From: Nevskiales bacterium
GTDB taxonomy: Bacteria; Pseudomonadota; Gammaproteobacteria; Nevskiales; Nevskiaceae
Direction: 5' to 3'
Assembly (NCBI GenBank): GCA_028698335.1
Contig: JAQVDP010000002.1
Span: forward strand, 1 to 64,000
Length of the DNA stretch: 64,000 nt
The position numbers were made by a program, and so were the translations under genes. The notes under the pieces are model-generated. The model was not told the origin of the DNA. It did no database searches and saw nothing but the letters and a program-made list of their open reading frames with translations. Of this stretch, positions 49,416 through 57,700 are shown piece by piece; position 1 is the stretch's first letter; every line of letters begins with the position of its first letter.

Positions 49416-50762
49416 GTGAGCCCGCATACGACCCATGCATGGACGCCGGAGTCCTGGCAGCAGCGCCCGGCCGCCCAGCAGCCCACTTATCCGGATGCGG
49501 CCCTGCTGCAGCAGAGCCTGGAACAACTGGCGACGCTGCCGCCGCTGGTGACGTCGTGGGAGGTCAACAGCCTCCGGCAGCAGATCGCGCGCGCGCAGGT
49601 CGGAGAGTGCTTCGTCCTGCAGGGTGGCGACTGCGCCGAGAGCTTCGACGACTGCCGCCCGGAGATCATCGCCAACCGGCTCAAGGTCCTGCTGCAGATG
49701 TCGTTGGTGATGGTGCACGGGCTGCGCCAGAGGATCGTGCGCATCGGGCGTTTCGCCGGGCAGTACGCCAAGCCGCGTTCGGCCGACATCGAGACCCGCG
49801 ACGGCGTCTCGCTGCCGAGCTACCGCGGCGATCTGGTCAACGCGCCGGCGTTCACCGAGGCGGCGCGCGTGCCGGACCCGCGGCGCATGATCGAGGGCCA
49901 TGCGCGTTCGGCGATGACGATCAACTTCGTGCGCGGCCTGATCGACGGCGGCTTCGCCGACCTGCATCACCCCGAGTACTGGGATCTGGAGTGGGTCCAG
50001 CATTCGCCGCTGGCGGCCGACTATCAACGCATGGTCGACACGCTCGGCGACTCGGTCCGCTTCATGGAGACGCTCGCCGGCCAGCCGGTGGGAGAGCTGT
50101 CGCGGGTCGATTTCTTCACCTCGCACGAGGCGTTGCTGCTCTGGTACGAGCAGGCGCACACGCGGCAGGTGCCGCGGGCCCCGGGCTGGTACAACCTGGC
50201 GACGCACTTCCCGTGGATCGGGATGCGGACCGCGGAAATCGGCGGCGCGCACGTCGAATACTGCCGCGGGATCCGCAATCCGATGGGGGTCAAGGTCGGT
50301 CCCAAGATGACCGCGGACTGGGTGTCGGACCTGTGCCGCATTCTCAATCCCGACAACGAGGCGGGGCGGCTGACGCTGATCCACCGCATGGGCTCCGACA
50401 ACATCGGCGATCACCTGCCGCGGCTGATCGAGGCGGTGCATCGGGCCGGGCACCGGGTGCTGTGGGTCTGCGATCCGATGCACGGCAATACCGAGTCGAC
50501 GCCGAGCGGCCTCAAGACCCGGCCGTTCGAACGCATCATGTCGGAGGTCGAGCAGGCCTTCGCGATCCACAAGGCCTGCGGGTCGCGGCTCGGCGGCGTG
50601 CACCTCGAGCTGACCGGCGAGGACGTCACCGAGTGCACCGGGGGCGCCCGCAATCTGTCGCATGCCGATCTGGAACGGGCGTACCGGTCCACGGTCGATC
50701 CGCGCCTCAATTACGAGCAGGCGCTGGAGATGGCGATGAAGATCGCCCGGGTCGCCGGCTGA
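49416..50762 (+). CDS. class II 3-deoxy-7-phosphoheptulonate synthase
   Basis: A 448-residue enzyme of the class II (plant/actinobacterial-type) DAHP synthase family. It catalyses the first step of the shikimate pathway from phosphoenolpyruvate and erythrose 4-phosphate. Motifs are FVLQGGDCAESFDD, KPRSADIETRDG, GPKMTADWVSDLC, WVCDPMHGNTESTPSGLKTR and GGVHLELTGEDVTEC. Metal-binding Cys, His and Glu residues are in the expected places. GTG 49416 gives a normal N-terminus; TTG 49380 is an alternative. Neither has a strong ribosome site. Confidence 0.95.
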   Translation: MSPHTTHAWTPESWQQRPAAQQPTYPDAALLQQSLEQLATLPPLVTSWEVNSLRQQIARAQVGECFVLQGGDCAESFDDCRPEIIANRLKVLLQMSLVMVHGLRQRIVRIGRFAGQYAKPRSADIETRDGVSLPSYRGDLVNAPAFTEAARVPDPRRMIEGHARSAMTINFVRGLIDGGFADLHHPEYWDLEWVQHSPLAADYQRMVDTLGDSVRFMETLAGQPVGELSRVDFFTSHEALLLWYEQAHTRQVPRAPGWYNLATHFPWIGMRTAEIGGAHVEYCRGIRNPMGVKVGPKMTADWVSDLCRILNPDNEAGRLTLIHRMGSDNIGDHLPRLIEAVHRAGHRVLWVCDPMHGNTESTPSGLKTRPFERIMSEVEQAFAIHKACGSRLGGVHLELTGEDVTECTGGARNLSHADLERAYRSTVDPRLNYEQALEMAMKIARVAG

Positions 50763-50792
50763 GCGCCGGTCCGACCGAGGGGCGGGCCCGGC

Positions 50793-52175
50793 TCAGGGCG
50801 CGGTGAAGCCCTCGATGCCGCGCGCCTGGAACTCACCGCCGCGTGAGTCGAGCACGTCGATGAAGTCCCAGCCGATGGTGAAACGGCCGTCCGGTCCGGC
50901 GGTCGCCAACGGCTTCTGTTCGTGGTTCGGGGACGCGCTATTGACCTGGAAGGGGGCTCCGTAGGCATTGCCGCCGGCATCGAACAGGGTGGCCATCACG
51001 TCCACCTGCCCCGCGGTGTAGGTCTGCCAGGTGAGGACGGCGGAGCCGTCGCCGGCACCGGCGACCGACGCGTACACATCCCTCGCCGGCGGTTCGCGGT
51101 CGGCGAACGCAAATGCGTAGTCGCTTCCGCCCGGGCTGCCGTCGGCGTTCCAACGCTGCGCGTGCGTCAGCCCGATCCCGTTCCAGGCCAGCAGGTAGTG
51201 GTCCGGTCCGGCTGCGGCCATATCCTGCAGCTCGCCGAGAGACTCCCCGCTGATCACCGGCTGGACGTCGATCTGGCCGGCGCCACGGGCATCGTAGGTG
51301 CGGTATTCGATGTCGGTGACGTAGCCCGCGGACGGAATCAGGATGTTCGACTCGCGACGGAAACGGTTCCAGGCGACGGCGAAGCGGCCATCATCCTGCA
51401 CCGCGATGCGCGGATTGGCGACGATGCCGGTGCTGGCGATGAGCAGCAGCGCGAACCTGGGGGTCACCAGGATCGGATCGTAAGCGGTCGCCAGCGGCGT
51501 GATCAGGCCCAGACGCCGGCCGTCGGCCCGGAATCGTTGCAGGTTGATCCGGGTGCCGGTCAAGTCGCCATAGGTGCGCAGCTTGGGGTCGCCGTTGATC
51601 TCGACCGCCTGCAGCCAGGCGATGCAGAAATTGCCTTCGGCGTCCATGCCGACGACGGGATCCATCGCGACGCGGTCGATCAGGCCGGCGACGGTGATGG
51701 CCAGATCGCGAATGTGTTCACCGAGCATCGGCACGCTGACCCGGATTTCGCCACCGAGCGGGGTGCCGTCGGCGTCGTAGCGCTGTGCGAACACGCCTTC
51801 GCGACCGCCGTATACCGAGCGCCCGTAGGCGATCACGAAGCTGCGGTCCGGGGCGATGGCCACGGCCTGGTGGCTCAGGGGCCTGATGAGACCGGAGTCC
51901 GGCGGTGTCAGCGTCATCACCGGACCGAGCGGTGCGCCGTCCGCCGTCAGCCAGCGGCCAAAGATCGTGCCGGGGGACTTCCAGATGGCCAGCAGGTTGC
52001 CGGATGCATCGCGGGCCAGACCGAAGTCCGAGCTGATCACGATGCCGTCGTCGAGCCGGAACACCGGGGTCAGCGGATCGCCCGGTGCCGCCGCGGCCGT
52101 CCCCGAGCACAGGGCCCATGCCAGCAGGCCGGCCAAAGTGGATCGCATCATGCGGATGCCAAGACTGCTCATCAT
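50793..52175 (-). CDS. secreted beta-propeller-like protein, unknown
   Basis: A 460-residue exported protein. The signal peptide ends at GTAAAAPGD. A series of roughly 60-residue beta units follows, with recurring GxFxIAW / DGRFAVAWNRF / GRFTIGWDF motifs and the RYDADGTPLG type, as in propeller or FG-GAP-like proteins. No catalytic signature. AGGAGAGCG precedes ATGATG (52175/52172). The frame extends to 52349 without coding character. It is convergent with DAHP synthase; function and partners are unknown. Confidence 0.7.
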   Translation of the reverse strand: MMSSLGIRMMRSTLAGLLAWALCSGTAAAAPGDPLTPVFRLDDGIVISSDFGLARDASGNLLAIWKSPGTIFGRWLTADGAPLGPVMTLTPPDSGLIRPLSHQAVAIAPDRSFVIAYGRSVYGGREGVFAQRYDADGTPLGGEIRVSVPMLGEHIRDLAITVAGLIDRVAMDPVVGMDAEGNFCIAWLQAVEINGDPKLRTYGDLTGTRINLQRFRADGRRLGLITPLATAYDPILVTPRFALLLIASTGIVANPRIAVQDDGRFAVAWNRFRRESNILIPSAGYVTDIEYRTYDARGAGQIDVQPVISGESLGELQDMAAAGPDHYLLAWNGIGLTHAQRWNADGSPGGSDYAFAFADREPPARDVYASVAGAGDGSAVLTWQTYTAGQVDVMATLFDAGGNAYGAPFQVNSASPNHEQKPLATAGPDGRFTIGWDFIDVLDSRGGEFQARGIEGFTAP

Positions 52176-52361
52176 CGCTCTCCTGCTCCCCCTCAGTGAG
52201 AGACCCATGCTCGCCCGGCACGTCTGATTCGATTGTCGGAATTCACCGTCAATGCATGTCAGACATCCGGCCATGCGGGTCGGGGCGATTGCGCCACTCC
52301 GCAAGTGGGACTCGCGACACCGTCGATGCGGTGTGCGGCCGGCGCACAACAGCGTATCGAT

Positions 52362-54140
52362 TCAGGCGCTTGCGGCGTGCCCGTCCCAGAGATCGGCGGC
52401 GAGGCGACGCCCGCCCTTGCGCAGCAGCGACGCGACGTAGAGCGCGCTCAACGCCAGCAGGCAGACGTAGTCGACGAGGCCGTGCGTCATCTCATCGGCG
52501 ACGGGGACGTGTTCGGCCAGTGATGCGGGCGCCAGCAGATTGACGGCAGCGCCGAGAAGAATCGCGCCGGATGCGGCGATCACCGCGAATCGCAGGGCGG
52601 TCCGGCGGCCGTGGAGTTGCCGCAGCACCCCGAAGGTCGAGACATTGGTCGCCGGTCCGGTCAGCAGAAAGGCGACGGCGGCGCCGGGTGAGATGCCGCC
52701 GGCGATCAGCACCGCGATCAGGGGGGTCGCGCCGGCCGCGCAGACGTAGACCGGCATGCCGAGGGCGGCGAACAGCATCACCTCGAGCAGCGGCGGCCAG
52801 TCGGCGGTGAACAGGGTCTCGACGTAGGGCGTCGCGGCAGCGGCGACCAGCAGGCCCGTCAGCATCCACGCGACGGTGTCGTCGACCAGATCGACCAGCC
52901 CGGCGCGCAGGCCGCGAACGATCCGGTTCTGTGGCGGCTTGGCGGTGTCGCAGCAACTGCTGTTGCCGCAGCAGGACGCGGCAGCGGTGGTCGCTGCGGT
53001 GGGGGCGCCGCCCTGCCGTCGGGCGACGAGAACCGCCACCGTGATCGCCAGCAATGCGGCGGTGGCAACGCGGACGGCGGTGAGTTCCCAGCCCAGCAGC
53101 GGGACCGACACGAACAGGGCCGTCAGGCCGATCTCGGGGGTGGCGATCAGGAACGCCATCGCCGCCGGGAGCGGCAGACCGCGCTGGATCAGCGAGCGAT
53201 ACAGCGGCAGGACGCCACAGCTGCAGATCGGCAGCGGCAGGCCGACCGCCATGCCGCGGGTGGCCTGACCGAGGGCGCCGCCGCGTCCGATCCAGCGCAG
53301 CCAGCTTTGCGGCAGATCGCCGCTGACGAAACCGCCGATGAGGTAGGCCAGCAGCAGTGCCGGTGCGGACTCCAGCCCCAGCCCGAGCAGCCGTTCCAGG
53401 AAGTCGGGCAGCTGATGGGGTTCGGCGCTGTGGAAGACCGACAGGGCCGCCAGCGCGGCGAGGGCGCTGAGATTGCCGAGGCCTTCGTAGATCGGCGGGG
53501 TGCGCCGGTGCTCCGAGGTTTCGTGCAGATGCGGCCGGCCGAAGATCACGTGCAGGATCGAGCCCGCGATCAGGGCCTGGAACCAGGCCCAGGCGGTGGC
53601 GCCGAGCAGCGCCGACAGCTCGGGCGCATACAGGTAGCCGGTCAGGGTCCCGGCGCACATCGCCAACAGCGCGAAGGCGGGCAGCAGGGCGCCGAACACC
53701 GGGTACAGCAGCCACCAGATCACCAGGCCGACCGGAACGCTGTGAATGGCGATCGCCAGTCCGAGCGCCTCTTCGCCCAGTGCGGCGTGGTGCGGATCGT
53801 GGCTCTCGCCCGCAAGGGCGGCGCCGTCGCCGATGCTGTGGAGCGCCAGCCCGCCGATCGCCAGCGCCAGCGCCAGCATGTGGGCCTCGCGGCGCGCACG
53901 CGTCAGCCCGTGCTCCAGCGCGGTCGGTCCGAGCAGCCCGAGGGCGACGAACAGCAGGCTCCAGTAGCCGCCGGCGCTCAGGGCGTCGGGGACAACCTCG
54001 AGCAGGACCAGGCCGGTGATGCTGACCAGCACGAAACCGTCGAGAAAGCCGAGCAGCGGCGGCTGCCGCCGAGCCAGCGCATAGAGCAGCGGCCCGGACA
54101 TCAGGGCGACAAGAGTGGCGGTGAGGAGGCCGGCGTGCAT
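52362..54140 (-). CDS. ZIP-like domain fused to SO_0444/ArsP-type metal permease
   Basis: A 592-residue membrane protein. Residues 1-210 resemble a ZIP metal transporter, with H101-SIGD105-G and H133-SVP in consecutive helices, where ZIP has HNxxDG and HExPE. Residues about 240-590 are a PF03773-type permease with CSCGVLPLYRSLIQRGLPLP and CAAGATPL...GPATN. A Cys cluster CCGNSSCCD sits in the loop at about residue 385. The C-terminal half resembles SO_0444-type Cu/Zn efflux proteins. Metal specificity is inferred. It is a single gene, divergent from the gene at 54290. Confidence 0.78.
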   Translation of the reverse strand: MHAGLLTATLVALMSGPLLYALARRQPPLLGFLDGFVLVSITGLVLLEVVPDALSAGGYWSLLFVALGLLGPTALEHGLTRARREAHMLALALAIGGLALHSIGDGAALAGESHDPHHAALGEEALGLAIAIHSVPVGLVIWWLLYPVFGALLPAFALLAMCAGTLTGYLYAPELSALLGATAWAWFQALIAGSILHVIFGRPHLHETSEHRRTPPIYEGLGNLSALAALAALSVFHSAEPHQLPDFLERLLGLGLESAPALLLAYLIGGFVSGDLPQSWLRWIGRGGALGQATRGMAVGLPLPICSCGVLPLYRSLIQRGLPLPAAMAFLIATPEIGLTALFVSVPLLGWELTAVRVATAALLAITVAVLVARRQGGAPTAATTAAASCCGNSSCCDTAKPPQNRIVRGLRAGLVDLVDDTVAWMLTGLLVAAAATPYVETLFTADWPPLLEVMLFAALGMPVYVCAAGATPLIAVLIAGGISPGAAVAFLLTGPATNVSTFGVLRQLHGRRTALRFAVIAASGAILLGAAVNLLAPASLAEHVPVADEMTHGLVDYVCLLALSALYVASLLRKGGRRLAADLWDGHAASA

Positions 54141-54289
54141 GATCGGGAGTGAATGACGGAAACGGCATTATCCCATGACCGGGTGGACGCTCGCGCGTTG
54201 CCGGGATCTCCGACACCGATGAGATCGATATCGCATGTCTTTGCCCGAGCGGCGCGGTAGGCTGTGCCCTCCGACCGGACCCGACATCG

Positions 54290-54799
54290 ATGACCGATCG
54301 AGCCAGAATCTTCCTGAAGCTGGCGCTGGCGACCTTGCTGTTGCTGGCGCTCGCCGTGCCGGCGTGGTGGGCGCTGCGCCCGCAGCCGGATCGCTACGAC
54401 TACGCGGCGGCGTTCGAGACGGGCGCGGTCGAGGCCGGCGTCCCGCTGCAGGTCGACGTCACCGCGTTCGCCGGCCGCCCGCGGGCGGTGGTCGAATCGC
54501 TGCTGGGACGGCCGCAGGGCTGCGAAGCGTCGATGTACGGCGAACGCTGCCGCTATGCCCGCGAGGTCGAGATCGTCTACGTCGACGGGCGTGCCGACTG
54601 GATGACCGTTCGCTATCCGTACGGGCGGATCGCACTGGCGCCAGCGGCGCTGGCCGCGATCGGGCTGAGTCCGGTCGAACCGCATCAGGTCGGATCCTTC
54701 AGCCTGCGCTGGCAGGCGATCGGTGGACTGCACGATGTCGAGCTGGTCGGTGACGAAAGCGGCGTCCTGTATGCGCGAATCAAGGCGATCCATGGCTGA
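54290..54799 (+). CDS. membrane-anchored hypothetical protein upstream of alpha-2-macroglobulin
   Basis: A 169-residue protein with an N-terminal membrane helix (residues 8-28) and a periplasmic domain containing a paired CEASMYGERC motif that could form a disulfide. Family not recognised. Its stop overlaps the alpha-2-macroglobulin start by 8 bp, so it belongs to the same operon and may help that protein or PBP1C at the periplasmic face. Confidence 0.7.
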   Translation: MTDRARIFLKLALATLLLLALAVPAWWALRPQPDRYDYAAAFETGAVEAGVPLQVDVTAFAGRPRAVVESLLGRPQGCEASMYGERCRYAREVEIVYVDGRADWMTVRYPYGRIALAPAALAAIGLSPVEPHQVGSFSLRWQAIGGLHDVELVGDESGVLYARIKAIHG

Positions 54800-57700
54800 G
54801 TCGAAGCGGCGCTGCGGCGGGATCCGGGGGCTGTTGCTGGCCATCGCATGGCTGTGGACCGGCAGCGTCGTGGCGGCCCCGCTGCAAGTGCGCGACGTGA
54901 CGCCGGCCGGAACCGATGTCCCGGCCGGGGGACAGATCTCGATCAGCTTCAGCCAGGCCATGGTGCCGTTGGGACGCATGGTGCGCGATGCCGACGCGGT
55001 GCCGGTCCGGATTTCACCGGACCCGGGCTGTCAGTGGCGCTGGCTCGATCCCGCGGTCCTGACCTGTGAGTTGCCGCCGGGGCGTACGCTGCAGCCCGCA
55101 ACGGCGTACGCGGTCGAAGTGCCGGCCGGACTGCGCGCGCTGTCCGGCGACGCGCTGCAGCGGCGGGTCGAGCATCGCTTCGTGACCGAGCGACCGCGGG
55201 TGCGCTATGCCCAGGTCGTCGAATGGCGGGGGGCGACCGAGCCGCTGCTGCGGATCAGTTTCAGTCAGCCGGTGACCGCGGCCTCGGTCGCCGCGGCTCT
55301 GCGTCTCGGCGGCGTCGCGCTCGATGTCGAGGCCGACCCGTTCGATGCGCGGACCCCGTTCTATACGCCACAGGGGGAGGCGCGCAGGATCTGGCGGGTG
55401 GCGCCGCAACGGCCGCTGCGGCCGGCGGTCCGTGCCACGCTGCAGGTCGACACCGGGCTGGCGTCGGCGCTGGGGCCCTTGCCCGGGCGGCCGCAGGATC
55501 CGGGGTTCGAGCTGACGACCTTCCCCGCGCTGCGCTTTCTGGGGCTGCAGTGCCAGGTCGACGGGGAGTTGCAGCGCTTCGAGCCGGGTGTGCCGGCAGT
55601 CGGCTGCGCGCCACTGGGCGGGGTCGCGCTGGCATTCAGTGCGCCGGTCGCGGCCAAGGCCGTCGCGGAGGTGCTGACGATCGACCCCGATGACGCGCGC
55701 CGGGCTGCCGAGCACGATCCAGGGTTCGATCCATGGGCCAATGTCGCCGACACGCGACCGGTCGGATGGCGGCATGCCGAAGGCCAGGTATATGCGGTCC
55801 GCCTGCCGTTCGCGCTGAAGGCCGAGGCGTCGTATGCGCTGACGCTCGCGGCCGGGCTGACCGACCGCTTCGGCCGGGTGCTCGACGCGCCGGCCAGGGT
55901 CAGCCTCGAGACCGGGCCGCGCGCGCCGCGTTTCGTTTTCGATCACCGGCAGGCGGTGGTCGAGTCGGATCTGGCGACCGATGTCCCCGCGGTCGTGACC
56001 AATCTCGATGACATCGAGGCGCGTTACGACCGCATGACGGCGTCGGGCCTGGACGAGGATCAGACGCTGCTGCGTCCGGTCGACGACGTGCGCAACGTCG
56101 CGTTCGCGATGCCGCTGGGTGTCCGCGACATGGTGGCGGCACATTCGGGCGCGGTGCTCGGCAGTCTGCGGCCACGGGCCGACGGACAGGTGGTGGGGCC
56201 GGAACAGGGGCATGCGTTCTTCGCCCAGGTGACGCCGTGGCAGGTGCACGTCAAGTTCGGACACGGCAACACGCTGGTATGGGCGAGCCGCATGAGCGAC
56301 GGCGGCGGCGTCGCCGATGCGCGGATCGAACTGCTCGACGGGTTCGGCGGCGAAGTGCTGGCGGCCGCGCGCACCGACGCCGAAGGTGTTGCGCAGCTGC
56401 CGGGGGCCGCGGACATCGACCCCCGGCTCGAACGGGCCTGGCGTGAGGTCGATCAGAGCCTGATCGTGCGGGTGCGGCAGGGCGAAGACCAGGCGCTGCT
56501 GCCGCTGCAGCATGCCTTCGAGGTCGACACCTGGCAGGCGTCCAATGCCGAGGTCGCGGCCTGGCGGCGCACCCGTCACGCGCATCTGCGGGCCTGGGGC
56601 ACCACCGCGCAAGGCGTCTACCGGGCCGGTGACACCGTCCAGTACAAGCTGTACGTCCGCGACGATGCCGGCGAGCGGCTCGCGCCGGCACCTGCCGGAC
56701 GCTACACACTGCGCGTCTACGATGCGGCCGGCACCGTGGTGCATCAACGCGAGAATGTGGATCTGGATGCGTTCGGCGCGCTCGACGGTGCCTTCGATCT
56801 GGCGACGCAGGCCGCGGTCGGCTGGTACCGCTTCGAAGTCGAACCGTCGTATGCCGAGGTCGCGCTGGAGGCGATGCGCATGCTGGTCGCGGATTTCACG
56901 CCGGCACCGTTTCGCGTCCATGCGGCGCTCAATGCCGAGGGCGTCGAGGCGGGGCAGCTTGTCGAGGCGGAGATCAGTGCGGAGCTTCACGGCGGTGGCG
57001 CCTTCGCGCAGGCGCCGGTACGGGCCCTGGCGCGGATCGAGCCGCAGGCGTTCACGCCGCAGCAGCGGCTGGCCCGGCGTTTCAGCTTCGACAGCGCGGC
57101 GCCGGACACGCGGCCGGTCGCGGTGGTTCTCGACCAGCGCGACCGGCTCGATGCGCAGGGACGGTGGCGGACGTCGGTCACCGTGCCGGACAGCGATATC
57201 TACGTCGGGCGCCTGCTGCTGGAAGGCAGCGTCGACGACGATCGCGGGCGCAGCATCAGCGCGCGCGTCAGCCGGCCGCTGCGTGGACGCGACCGGATGA
57301 TCGGCCTGCGATATGACGACTGGATCGCCCGTGCCGGCGAGGCGACACAGGTCGACGCGCTGGTGGTCGACATGGATGGCACCCCGCTGGCCGGCGTGCC
57401 CTATTACGTCAAGGTCGAGCGCAAACAGACCCGCGGGGCACGGGTCAAGGGCGCCGGCAATGCCTATCTGACCCGGTACAGCCATCAGTGGTCGAGAGTC
57501 GAGACCTGCAAGGGGCGCTCGCAGGTACAGGGCATGCGTTGCCGCTTCGTGCCGGATGCCGCGGGCCAGTACCGCATCACCGCGATGCTGCGCGACAGCC
57601 ACGATCGTCTGCAGCAGACGCAGACCTGGATCTACGTCCAGGGGCCGCAGGCCGTGGTCTGGGAGGACACGCCGGACTATGCCCTGGAACTGCAGACGGA

